Source: Arcanobacterium pinnipediorum (GTDB lineage: Bacteria; Actinomycetota; Actinomycetes; Actinomycetales; Actinomycetaceae). Taken from it: a DNA stretch of 64,000 nucleotides. The position numbers and the translations under genes were made by a program. This document shows positions 17,505-26,474 of the stretch, one piece after another (the first letter of the stretch is position 1; every line of letters starts with the position of its first letter). The DNA is taken from the NCBI RefSeq assembly GCF_023973165.1, contig NZ_CP099547.1, forward strand, positions 1 through 64,000, given 5' to 3'. The notes under the pieces were generated by a model. The model was not told where the DNA came from and made no database searches. It saw nothing but the letters and a program-made list of their open reading frames with translations.

Positions 17505-20417
17505 ATGATGACTCGGCTAAAAGGTCCACGATTAGGGACCGCAATTGTTATCATCGCAGTTGCGTTAATTCCACTGCTATATGCAGGGCTACTAACAATG
17601 ACCTACCAAAACCCAACGAACCGGCTCAGCGACATGACTGCCGCGATCGTCAACGAAGATCAGGAATACACCGGCACGTTGGTAACAGGCAAGGAAGAAA
17701 CATTTTCCTTAGGCGAAGAACTCACCGATGCACTCGTCAACCCTGAAGAAGGCCAAGACGTAGGTTTCACGTGGAAAGAAATGACAAGCCACGAAGCACA
17801 ACAAGGCCTCAACGATGAATCGATTCGCGCTATCCTCTACATTCCGAGTGATTTTTCGCGTAACGTCGCCAAAATCGGTACCGACATCGGCTCCTCGGCA
17901 ACTCAAGAACTGCGACTCGTTACCGACGACGGCGTCAACTATCTATCCGGAACCATGGCTAAAACCGTCGCAGAGACGATGACGAATCGGATCAACGAAC
18001 GCGGCGCAAATAAAATCACCGACAGACTCCTCGTCTCGATTGAAAAAGTCCGCACCGGTTTAGCTGACGCTGCAGATGGATCTACTCAACTTTCGAATGC
18101 CACAACTAAACTTGACGACGGGGTTACTAAGCTCTCCGACGGTATCGGCAAACTCTCCGATGGTAGCACGCAACTTTCCCAAGGAAGTGGACGCCTCGTC
18201 GTCGGCGTTAATGATCTGCTCAATGGTTCGGTAACGTTACGAAACGGACTCGTCGAACTCGATGGCGGAGCCTCCCGGGCCGCAGACGGATCACGAAAAC
18301 TAGCTGTTGGTCTAACCGATCTTAATAGCGCAATGACACGCGCGGAAAACGGCTCGGGCGAACTCGAACAAGGAGCTAATCAGCTTGCAGCAGGACTGAG
18401 CCAACTCTCTGACAAAACCGGGCAACTAGGTGGCGCAATCACACAACTTGCCAACGGCACACAAGCGCTACTACCTGGAGTGCAAGCCTATACCGAAGGC
18501 GTCGATAAAGTTAGTGCGGGCAGTGCGCAGCTACGCCAATCGGCAACCGCGCTGCCAGATGCGCTGGAAAAAATGCGTGCCGGTGTAGGGCAACCCGGTG
18601 ATTTCGACCCAGGCAACCCAGCCTCAGCACAAAGTAGCCTAACAGCTGGATCCGAAGCACTTAGTGCCGGGCTTGAAAAACTCAATGCGGGGGTGAGTGC
18701 CGGTACGCCACAAGCACCATCACTCCAAGACGGTGCAACCCAGATTGCAGGTATAACTGATCTTTTAGCAACCACGTTGGCCGACGTCGATCTGAGTAAA
18801 GTGCCGCAGTTAGTAACTGGCACCAAGCAGCTCTCGGCTTCGCTAGATCAATACACCCGCAGTGTTGACCAACTCGCAGCCCAATGCCAGCCGGCAGATT
18901 CCCAAGTATGCCAAGGGTTAGCACAACTATCAACATCCTCACCACAACTGCGCAGCAGTGCGCAAAACATCGAGGATGTAACGTTTACGTTGGGAACAAA
19001 AGCCAAGGCGTTAGAACCGCTCACCGTCATCATGAACCAGCTCGCCCAAGGCGCACAGGCACTTAAAGCTGGCGTAGACCAGGTAGCTGATGGCTCAGGC
19101 GCGCTCGTCGAAGGATCCAAGGCGCTCACAGCCAACCTCGGAAATTTGAGTTCGAGTGTAGGCGAGCTGCAAGCTAAGGTTGGTGCTTCGACGTCGAGTC
19201 AAGATGGCACACTTATGGGTGGAATAACCGATATTAACGCCGGTTTAGCACAACTTAGTGAAAAGTCAGCACAATTACGCAGCGGCACGCAGCAGTTAGC
19301 TGACGGAATCAGCCAGCTAAACGGCAAAGTCCCAGAACTTTCCAGCGGTGTTGTGCGCCTAGATGAGGGAGCAGGCCAGGTATCTCAGGGCGCTACCACA
19401 CTTCATTCTGGTCTTTCCCAACTTTTAACTGGATCGACGACGGCGGCTAGTTCATCGAACGAGCTTGCAGCCGGTTTGGGTGAGTTGAAAGATGGTGTGG
19501 ATCGGGCCTCGAATGGTTCGCAGACCTTGGCTGGTGGGCTTTCTAGCGCTCGCGAAGGTGTAGGAGTGTTGAATTCTGGTGCCCAGGAGCTCAACAACGG
19601 ACTAAATACTGCCAATAGTAAAATGGGTGAATTGACTCAAGGTACCCAGCAACTTCATCAAGGTGCAGATAAGCTACGTGCAGGTTTGGTTGAAGGTGAA
19701 GCTAAGATTCCGCAACTGACGAATGCAGAGCAGAATAATGTTTCCGATACTGCAGCTAAGGTTGCCGAAGTTGTTCCAGTTCGCCAACACGCAGTTGCCA
19801 ATAATGGTGCTGGTTTTACGCCGATGTTTATGTCCTTGGCATTGTGGATTGGTACTATTGCGCTCTTCTTGGTTTTGCCGGCGCTCGATCGGGAGGAACG
19901 CGCTCGCGGCCGCTGGATCCAGGCGGTGACTAAGCCGGCGGTAACAGCTACTATCTTGGCGATTGTGCAAGCAGTGATCATGATGGTTGTGGTTAATGCG
20001 ATGGGTGAGTTGCATGCGGCAAATATTGTTGGTTTGAGTGCGTTGGCAGTGCTGACCAGTATTTGTTTCATGGCAATCAACCAAGCCTGTGTTGCGGCAT
20101 TCGCCTTCCGCGGCCGGTTCTTGTCAATTGTTTTACTCAGTTTGCAGATCACCTCAATGGGTGCGACATTCCCGATTGAAACTGCGCCGCGCTTCTTCCA
20201 ATGGATTCATTGGTTCTTGCCAATGAGCGATACTCAGTTAGCGTTCCGATCACTGATTGCTGGTGGCGGTGTTGACGGTATCATCGCCAAGACCGTGATG
20301 GTGTTGGTTATCTGGACGCTAGTTTCGGTAGCAGTGAGCTTCTTTGCTTCAAAGGTTCGTACCCAGAAGAATATGTCGATCGTCCATGATGAGGCACTGG
20401 CGCCAACCGCTGGTTGA
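17505..20417 (+). CDS. YhgE/Pip family membrane protein
   Basis: A 970-residue protein with one N-terminal membrane segment (about 13-32), a very long extracellular middle, and a C-terminal ABC-2-like block of about six segments (from about residue 767 on). The middle is dominated by repeats of the type L-x2-G-x3-L-S-x-G, expected to form a long helical stalk, and closes with a VAEVVPVRQHAVANNG segment. Such proteins resemble the YhgE/Pip family, which includes phage-infection proteins and envelope exporters. The ATG has GAGGAG upstream. It is alone in its transcript and ends at a strong terminator. Likely an exporter or envelope component under TetR control; the cargo is unknown. Confidence 0.85.
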   Translation: MMTRLKGPRLGTAIVIIAVALIPLLYAGLLTMTYQNPTNRLSDMTAAIVNEDQEYTGTLVTGKEETFSLGEELTDALVNPEEGQDVGFTWKEMTSHEAQQGLNDESIRAILYIPSDFSRNVAKIGTDIGSSATQELRLVTDDGVNYLSGTMAKTVAETMTNRINERGANKITDRLLVSIEKVRTGLADAADGSTQLSNATTKLDDGVTKLSDGIGKLSDGSTQLSQGSGRLVVGVNDLLNGSVTLRNGLVELDGGASRAADGSRKLAVGLTDLNSAMTRAENGSGELEQGANQLAAGLSQLSDKTGQLGGAITQLANGTQALLPGVQAYTEGVDKVSAGSAQLRQSATALPDALEKMRAGVGQPGDFDPGNPASAQSSLTAGSEALSAGLEKLNAGVSAGTPQAPSLQDGATQIAGITDLLATTLADVDLSKVPQLVTGTKQLSASLDQYTRSVDQLAAQCQPADSQVCQGLAQLSTSSPQLRSSAQNIEDVTFTLGTKAKALEPLTVIMNQLAQGAQALKAGVDQVADGSGALVEGSKALTANLGNLSSSVGELQAKVGASTSSQDGTLMGGITDINAGLAQLSEKSAQLRSGTQQLADGISQLNGKVPELSSGVVRLDEGAGQVSQGATTLHSGLSQLLTGSTTAASSSNELAAGLGELKDGVDRASNGSQTLAGGLSSAREGVGVLNSGAQELNNGLNTANSKMGELTQGTQQLHQGADKLRAGLVEGEAKIPQLTNAEQNNVSDTAAKVAEVVPVRQHAVANNGAGFTPMFMSLALWIGTIALFLVLPALDREERARGRWIQAVTKPAVTATILAIVQAVIMMVVVNAMGELHAANIVGLSALAVLTSICFMAINQACVAAFAFRGRFLSIVLLSLQITSMGATFPIETAPRFFQWIHWFLPMSDTQLAFRSLIAGGGVDGIIAKTVMVLVIWTLVSVAVSFFASKVRTQKNMSIVHDEALAPTAG

Positions 20418-20420
20418 GAT

Positions 20421-20460
20421 AACAGTAGGCTCCCTAGTACATACTAGGGAGCCTACTGTT
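20421..20460. terminator. Bidirectional terminator between converging genes
   Basis: A perfect 19-base-pair stem (20421-20439 with 20442-20460) has a CA loop. It lies between the YhgE/Pip gene and the converging CAMP-factor gene and can serve both. Confidence 0.9.
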
Positions 20461-20472
20461 AGCTTAGAGTGT

Positions 20473-21282
20473 TTACTCGCCAGCTAACGCAGCTTGGTAT
20501 GCTGCATCGAGGTCAGCGATTGCGTCACGAACTTCCTTGACGGTCGACTTTGCGCGTAGCTCTACACCTACTGCCTTAGTGATGTGCTTGTTGAGCTCAT
20601 GGTAGGTAGCAAAAGTCTTCTTTCCTAAGATGTTTGTGTCACGATCCCAGCGAGTCTTCCAGATTTTCTTGGTTAGATCGCGCTTGACGTAGATTGTTGC
20701 GATGTCATCGTCGGCAATATCTGGGTAGTTCGAAACACGAGCCACAACCTCTTGAAGATCTTTGATCGACTCTTGGAGCTGTGCTTCGCTTGCCGTCAGG
20801 TTTGTCAAACGAATAACCGCGCGGGTAACAGCAAAACCGATTTCAACGTGGGCCGCTTGAACCTTGTTGGTCAGCTTTGTTGTTGCGGTATCAATAGTTA
20901 AACCAATATTGGTTGCCAGTTCAGCGCGAGACAAGATTGTTTGAGCATCGAATGCGGTGAGATTACCCGTGGCTATAGCGAGTAATTCTCCTTGCAGTTC
21001 TCGAAGCGTCTTGAATAGCTGGTTGAACTCTTTGGTCCACTTGATTTCTGGGCGGACGGCATCGATACCTTGAGCAACCTGCTCAATACTTTCTTTGACG
21101 TCCTCAGCTTTGGCCTTCGCCTCTTCTTTAATTTCTTCTGTTTGACTGGAGTCCGACTCAGTCATAACAAAAACACTACTTGAGATTGGAGAAGGAGCAG
21201 TAGCAGCCTGAGCCGTTGGCGTTGCAAGGCTAGGCACGATAAGGGTTGTTGATAGTGCTAACGCGATAATTGTTTTCTTCAT
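20473..21282 (-). CDS. CAMP factor family pore-forming toxin (co-haemolysin)
   Basis: A secreted protein of 269 residues related to the group B streptococcal CAMP factor, which forms pores in membranes already weakened by sphingomyelinase. A signal peptide (about 1-26, ending AQAA) precedes an all-helical body. The C-terminal half matches the streptococcal protein closely in order: YPDIADDD, ATIYVKRDL, KKIWKTRWDRD, and LNKHITKAVGVEL followed by a VRDAIADLDAAYQAAL helix. The ATG at 21282 was preferred over an upstream TTG at 21300 because GGGAGAGG lies just before it. It is monocistronic. A secreted haemolytic factor suits a host-associated actinomycete. Confidence 0.92.
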   Translation of the reverse strand: MKKTIIALALSTTLIVPSLATPTAQAATAPSPISSSVFVMTESDSSQTEEIKEEAKAKAEDVKESIEQVAQGIDAVRPEIKWTKEFNQLFKTLRELQGELLAIATGNLTAFDAQTILSRAELATNIGLTIDTATTKLTNKVQAAHVEIGFAVTRAVIRLTNLTASEAQLQESIKDLQEVVARVSNYPDIADDDIATIYVKRDLTKKIWKTRWDRDTNILGKKTFATYHELNKHITKAVGVELRAKSTVKEVRDAIADLDAAYQAALAGE

Positions 21283-21321
21283 TGCCTCTCCCAAGAACAA
21301 AAATGGAAATTGACATTTCTC

Positions 21322-21339
21322 CGAAATACGAATATTTCG
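21322..21339. promoter_or_regulatory. Inverted repeat upstream of the CAMP-factor gene
   Basis: CGAAATA-CGAA-TATTTCG has perfect 7-base arms and lies about 40 bases before the CAMP-factor start. A minus-strand TATAAT is at 21352-21357, so the repeat would fall in the early transcript or just downstream of the start site, a position suited to a repressor. The rest of the 338-base gap to the lactate permease start is AT-rich and shows no gene. Confidence 0.45.
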
Positions 21340-21620
21340 AAGTAGTTAAATATTATAGAATTATTCAGGATTTGTACAGAGTGTTTCAAATTCCACGCCG
21401 AATAATGAGATTGATGACGTGTGGAAAGGTATGAAAGTCCTGTTTTTTATTTAACCAAGGAAAGTCTTACGTTAAAAAAATGGCGGAATATAGCGAAAAA
21501 AATTCTACCCACTGTCTGTAATGTCGAAAATAGACGGTATTTACTAAATAAACGTTTGTGTCTCGTGTATTGGTGCAACACAATATAGATGTAAATTTTA
21601 CGATTGTCCCAGGAGAACTT

Positions 21621-23288
21621 GTGTATTCAACGGCGATGCATATTGGCACATTCGTGCCCTCAACTCAAGCGATAGCTAACTCAACCGTCCTATCTGCGAT
21701 AGTAGGCATTTTGCCACTTGTCGCATTCTTCATCATGCTAGGTGTGTTTAAGATGAAAACACACTGGTGTGCCCTCGGATCCCTCCTAATCGCCTTGGTT
21801 ATAGCGATACTGGGTTTCCAGATGCCAACGATGATGGCGATGAACTCAGTTCTCTTCGGCATCGCATTTGGCATTATGCCCATTCTCTACATCGTCATCT
21901 CTGCAGTATGGCTCTACAACCTCACCGTCGATTCCGGCCGCGATCATGATGTTCGTGCAGTTTTCTCCGCTGTTGGTAAAGGCGATATGCGAATCCAAGC
22001 ACTCCTACTCGGTTTTTCCTTTTGTGGCTTACTTGAAGGCCTCGCCGGTTTCGGAGCGCCCGTAGCTATCGTAGCGGCGATGCTTGTTTCCCTAGGCATT
22101 AGCCCAATCAAGGCAGCCCTCGTAACCATGGTGGGCAATGCGATTAACGTCGGCTTTGGCGCAATGGCAATCCCGATCACCACTGCCGGGAAAATCGGTG
22201 GCGTCACCGGAGGCGCAGTAGCAAATACCGCATCCTCAATCACCCCATGGATCATCGTTTTAGTTCCATTCCTCCTCCTGTTTATTCTTGACGGAATCCG
22301 CGGCGTACGCCAACTGTGGTATATCGGACTGCTACAAGGACTAGTCACCGCTCTAGGTCACTTCGTCGCCGCCCACTTCGTCTCCTACGAACTAACCGCA
22401 GTCTTCGCCTCGCTTTTGGGTTTCGCCGTCGTCGCCGGTGGACTAGTCGTTCTCAACCCAACCACCCCACAAGAATGGCGCTCCGAAGTCAGTGACGAAG
22501 AAGTGCCAAGCGCTAAACGAATCACACTCGCACTGATGCCCTATTGGCTCGTCGTCATCATCTTCTCCATCGCCAAGCTGTGGACTTTGGGAATCAACGT
22601 TCCCCAAACTCTTGCCAAAACAACGATCGCCGTGCAATGGCCGGGTCTATACGGTTCCCTACTAACAAGCACCGGCGAACCATCATCAGCAGCAATTCTG
22701 AGCATCCAAACCCTGGCAAGCCCTGGAACCATGATCGTTTTGACTGCACTGATCGTCTCTGCCGCCTACGCGGTAGCATCAACGCCTCGTTTTAAGTTCT
22801 CATTTACGCGTGGCATCGCAGTTTTATTCCACACGATCTACACACTGCGCTGGTCACTGGCCACGATCGCCCTAGTTATGGCCCTGGCATACGTCATGAA
22901 CTTCTCCGGGCAAACCGCAGCAATCGGCGCCGCACTGGCTGGAACCGGAGCCGCCTTCGCATTCCTCTCTCCAATTCTGGGATGGATCGGAACAGCAGTA
23001 ACCGGTTCTGCAACCTCAGCCAATGCACTATTTGCCTCCCTACAGTCCACTGCTGCTGCTGGAGCAAACCTCGATCCACATATCCTTCTTGCCGCCAACA
23101 GTATTGGTGGTGGAATCGGCAAGATCGTCTCCCCGCAAAACCTCGCGATTGCAGCCACCGCGATCGCCAAGCCTGGATCCGAAGCAGAAATTCTACGCAA
23201 GGCAGCCCCATTCTCTGGTGGCCTGCTACTGGTCTTGTGCCTATTGACGTTCCTTGCAACCCAAGGCGTCATACCAATTGTTCAATGA
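21621..23288 (+). CDS. lctP: L-lactate permease, LctP family
   Basis: A lactate importer of about 555 residues with many membrane segments. The first is STVLSAIVGILPLVAFFIML, and the family features GLLEGLAGFGAPVAIVAAML and GNAINVGFGAMAIP are clear. GTG 21621 was chosen because AGGAG (21611-21615) sits just before it; an upstream in-frame start at 21558 lacks a ribosome binding site and would add 21 residues. It leads the lutABC genes with a 42-base gap, so import and oxidation of lactate are probably coregulated. A role with glycolate or another 2-hydroxyacid is possible. Confidence 0.92.
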   Translation: MYSTAMHIGTFVPSTQAIANSTVLSAIVGILPLVAFFIMLGVFKMKTHWCALGSLLIALVIAILGFQMPTMMAMNSVLFGIAFGIMPILYIVISAVWLYNLTVDSGRDHDVRAVFSAVGKGDMRIQALLLGFSFCGLLEGLAGFGAPVAIVAAMLVSLGISPIKAALVTMVGNAINVGFGAMAIPITTAGKIGGVTGGAVANTASSITPWIIVLVPFLLLFILDGIRGVRQLWYIGLLQGLVTALGHFVAAHFVSYELTAVFASLLGFAVVAGGLVVLNPTTPQEWRSEVSDEEVPSAKRITLALMPYWLVVIIFSIAKLWTLGINVPQTLAKTTIAVQWPGLYGSLLTSTGEPSSAAILSIQTLASPGTMIVLTALIVSAAYAVASTPRFKFSFTRGIAVLFHTIYTLRWSLATIALVMALAYVMNFSGQTAAIGAALAGTGAAFAFLSPILGWIGTAVTGSATSANALFASLQSTAAAGANLDPHILLAANSIGGGIGKIVSPQNLAIAATAIAKPGSEAEILRKAAPFSGGLLLVLCLLTFLATQGVIPIVQ

Positions 23289-23330
23289 AGTATTCAACGT
23301 CCAATGATGCACCGATAAGAAAGAAAAGAA

Positions 23331-24119
23331 ATGAAAGTAGCACTATTTGCAACCTGTATTGCAGATGCCATGTTCCCGCAGGCACCGCAGGCAACCATGC
23401 ATTTACTCCAGCGACTTGGCGTTGAAGTAGATTTCCCACAAAGCCAAGCATGCTGTGGTCAGATGCATGTCAACACTGGATACTATCCAGAAGCAATGCC
23501 ACTGATTAAGAATCACGTGAAAACCTTTGAGCCAGTTCTCGACGGCGAATGGGACGCTATCGTTGTACCATCCGGATCATGTACTGGTTCGATTCGCGAA
23601 CAACAAGAAATGGTTGCCACCAAACTAGGCGATGACGCACTGGCAACCAAGGCAAGCGCAATTGCTAAGAAAACCTATGAACTCTCCGAGTTCCTCATCG
23701 ACGTGATGGGTATCGACGACGTCGGGGCATACTTCGCACACCGAGTCACCTACCATCCCACCTGCCACTCACTACGTGTTGCCAAAGTTGGGGACAAGCC
23801 GTTGCAGTTGTTACGCAAGGTAGAAGGCATGGAACTTGTTGATCTACCAAGCGCCGAATCGTGCTGTGGCTTCGGTGGCACCTTCGCATTGAAGAATCAC
23901 GAAACATCGGCGTCGATGCTCACTGACAAAATGAATAACATTATCGCAACTAAGGCTGATGTATTGGTTGCCGGTGACTATTCATGCTTGATGAATATCG
24001 CTGGTGGACTATCTCGAAACCGCGCTGGTATTCGCGCGATGCACCTCGCTGAAGTTTTGGCGGGCACAAAGAATGAGCCATGGATGGCTCCAGAATCAAC
24101 CACGAAAGCTGGTGTGTAA
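23331..24119 (+). CDS. lutA: L-lactate utilization protein A (Fe-S oxidoreductase subunit)
   Basis: One of three subunits of the LutABC complex, which oxidises L-lactate to pyruvate. The 262-residue product has two cysteine-rich CCG domains: SQACCGQMHVNTGY near residues 38-51 and AESCCGFGGTFALK near 180-193, with further cysteines in TCIAD, SCTGS and CHSL. AAGAAAAGAA precedes the ATG. Its stop overlaps the lutB start by one base (TAATG). The order permease-lutA-lutB-lutC is the standard cluster. Confidence 0.95.
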   Translation: MKVALFATCIADAMFPQAPQATMHLLQRLGVEVDFPQSQACCGQMHVNTGYYPEAMPLIKNHVKTFEPVLDGEWDAIVVPSGSCTGSIREQQEMVATKLGDDALATKASAIAKKTYELSEFLIDVMGIDDVGAYFAHRVTYHPTCHSLRVAKVGDKPLQLLRKVEGMELVDLPSAESCCGFGGTFALKNHETSASMLTDKMNNIIATKADVLVAGDYSCLMNIAGGLSRNRAGIRAMHLAEVLAGTKNEPWMAPESTTKAGV

Positions 24120-25657
24120 TGGCTACGTTTCTAGGAATGCCAGGCAGTTTGGCAAAGTTGGGCAAGCATGGTCAAGAACAATGGGTTCATGGCCAACCGC
24201 TACCGGAGCAGACGTTGGAATGGGGAGCAACCTTCCCTACCGGTGCAGCAGTAACGCTTCGCGATAATCAGCTACGTAAGAATCTACGCCACGCGACGAC
24301 GACGATCCGCAACAAGCGAGCTATGCGCGTTGCTGAAATGCCTGATTGGAAAGCGTTACGTGAGGCGGCCTCAGCAATTAAGCACCAGACCATGAGTAAT
24401 CTTCCGCAGTTGCTGGTCCAATTGGAAGAAAACGTCACCAAGCGAGGCGGTATCGTCCACTGGGCTCGGGATAAGAAGGAAGCAAACGAGATTATTCTCA
24501 GCATTTTGCGGGAGAAGAACACTACTGAAGTGGTCAAAGTTAAGTCCATGGCCACCCAGGAGATCAACCTTAACGAAGAGCTTGAAAAGCACGGTATTAC
24601 TGCTCACGAAACTGACTTGGCAGAAATGATCGTCCAGCTGGGCAAAGATATGCCATCGCATATTGTTGTTCCAGCAATTCACCGTAACCGCGCTGAGATT
24701 CGTGAAATTTTCAACCGGGAGATGGACGATCTTGAAGAACCGATCGAAACAACTGAGCCGCGTGTACTTGCTATGGCTGCACGTGCACATTTGCGTGAAC
24801 TGTTCTTAAAGACGAAGGTTGCCATTTCGGGTTCTAACATGATGATTGCCGAAACCGGAACTCTTTCGGTTTACGAATCTGAAGGCAACGGCCGAATGTG
24901 TTTAACTCTTCCCGAAACCTTGATTTCGCTTGTGGGTATCGAAAAGCTCGTACCAACCTTCCAAGATGCCGAAGTGTTTTCCCAGCTCTTGCCACGCTCG
25001 GCGACCGGTGAGCGGATGAACCCATACACCTCGATGTGGACTGGTGTGACCCCAGGTGATGGTCCACAAGAATTCCACCTCATCTTGTTAGATAACGGCC
25101 GTACGAAAGTGTTGGCTGATGAGGTTGGCCGCCAAGCATTGCACTGTATCCGGTGCGCAGCATGTATGAATGCCTGCCCAGTGTATGAACACGTTGGCGG
25201 ACACGCCTACAACTCAGTTTATCCTGGCCCAATCGGTGCCATTCTCACCCCGCAACTTCTAGGCTCAATGGATCATAACGATCCTGCCGCTACATTGCCT
25301 TATGCGTCGTCATTGTGTGGCGCATGCTACGAGGTATGCCCGGTCAAGATCAATATCCCAGAAGTCTTAGTTGATTTACGCCATCGGATCACCGAAGCCA
25401 ACCGTGGGGGCATCCCAGATGTTTGGGATGTGGCGATGAAGGCCTCATCGAAGATTATGGGTGACGGTAAGCGTTGGGCTACCGCAACTAAAGGCATGAA
25501 GGCGGGCCGTGTTGTTGCAGGCAAGAATCGCAAGATTCACAATGTTCCTATTCCATTAGCAAATCGATGGACGATGGTTCGAGATATCCCAGCTCCACCA
25601 GCTCAAACTTTCCGGGAATGGTTAGCTGCTGAAGAAAAGAAGGAGAACAAGAAGTGA
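24119..25657 (+). CDS. lutB: L-lactate utilization protein B (Fe-S protein)
   Basis: The 512-residue subunit joins an N-terminal LUD domain to a C-terminal ferredoxin-like part. Two cysteine clusters that can bind 4Fe-4S centres are visible: CIRCAACMNACPVY starting near residue 343 and CGACYEVCP starting near residue 401. Starting at the ATG that overlaps the lutA stop gives the family N-terminus (MATFLGMP); a longer in-frame start at 24080 would overlap lutA by 40 bases and was rejected. lutC overlaps its end by 4 bases. Confidence 0.95.
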   Translation: MATFLGMPGSLAKLGKHGQEQWVHGQPLPEQTLEWGATFPTGAAVTLRDNQLRKNLRHATTTIRNKRAMRVAEMPDWKALREAASAIKHQTMSNLPQLLVQLEENVTKRGGIVHWARDKKEANEIILSILREKNTTEVVKVKSMATQEINLNEELEKHGITAHETDLAEMIVQLGKDMPSHIVVPAIHRNRAEIREIFNREMDDLEEPIETTEPRVLAMAARAHLRELFLKTKVAISGSNMMIAETGTLSVYESEGNGRMCLTLPETLISLVGIEKLVPTFQDAEVFSQLLPRSATGERMNPYTSMWTGVTPGDGPQEFHLILLDNGRTKVLADEVGRQALHCIRCAACMNACPVYEHVGGHAYNSVYPGPIGAILTPQLLGSMDHNDPAATLPYASSLCGACYEVCPVKINIPEVLVDLRHRITEANRGGIPDVWDVAMKASSKIMGDGKRWATATKGMKAGRVVAGKNRKIHNVPIPLANRWTMVRDIPAPPAQTFREWLAAEEKKENKK

Positions 25658-26304
25658 GCGCACGTGAAGTAATATTGCAACGCATTGAAGATGCGCTTGC
25701 TTTGTCCCAAAGGGAACCAGCCGGTGAGCCACCACGTGACTATATCCGCGAAGGGCAATTCCCACCGGGCGCACCAGAAGTAATCGAAGATCTAGTCGAA
25801 AAGCTCGAAGATTACACCGCCGTCGTCGTCAAAACAAACGAAGCTGGTATCGCAGATGCAATCGATAACTTCCTTGACGATGTCACCGAAGTTGTTGTTC
25901 CAAGTGGTCTAGCCCAAGATTGGAAGGAAGCGGCGCGACGTAAGGGCCGCCATGTGCAAGAAGATTCTCGCGAACAGGCCCTGGGTAACTATGATCTAGA
26001 CAAGGTCGATGCAGTTGTGACCGCATCGCGCGTTGCGATCTCGATGTCTGGAACAATTATCCTTGACGGTGAACCAGATCAAGGCCGCCGCGCCATCACC
26101 CTGGTTCCCGATACGCACGTCATCGTGCTGTATGCCAAGGATGTTTATCCAACAGTTTCTCAAGCAGTCACAGTGCTAAATGAACACCCAACTCGGCCAA
26201 TCACCTGGATTGCTGGACCTTCAGCAACCTCTGATATTGAGCTGGTGCGTGTAGATGGTGTTCACGGCCCACGCAACTTGCGAGTCATTATCGTCAACGA
26301 CTAA
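25654..26304 (+). CDS. lutC: L-lactate utilization protein C (LUD domain)
   Basis: The third LutABC subunit, 216 residues, a single LUD domain. It begins MSAREVILQRIEDAL and shows the family features VVVPSGLAQDW, SGTIILDG, LVPDTHV and AGPSATSDIELVRVDGVHGPRNLRVI at the end. The start is GTG in a GTGA overlap with lutB, so translation is coupled. A strong terminator follows the stop. Confidence 0.94.
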   Translation: MSAREVILQRIEDALALSQREPAGEPPRDYIREGQFPPGAPEVIEDLVEKLEDYTAVVVKTNEAGIADAIDNFLDDVTEVVVPSGLAQDWKEAARRKGRHVQEDSREQALGNYDLDKVDAVVTASRVAISMSGTIILDGEPDQGRRAITLVPDTHVIVLYAKDVYPTVSQAVTVLNEHPTRPITWIAGPSATSDIELVRVDGVHGPRNLRVIIVND

Positions 26305-26322
26305 GCCGATGATATTTACCTG

Positions 26323-26361
26323 GTAGTGCGGAGTAAAACTTAGAGTTTTACTCCGCACTAC
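26323..26361 (+). terminator. Terminator of the lactate operon
   Basis: A perfect 18-base-pair stem (26323-26340 with 26344-26361) has a TAG loop, 18 bases after the lutC stop. No long T run follows, but the stem itself ends in AAAACT/AGTTTT near the loop. From there to the next gene (about 110 bases) only AT-rich sequence is seen. Confidence 0.8.
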
Positions 26362-26474
26362 TCTATGTCTGGCATATCAAACATAGAGCTTTTATTTGTG
26401 TGACCTTTCGTTAAAAAATGACATATTTTCATTAAAATCTTGGATATTATTTTACTATCCGGAAGAATGAGCCC

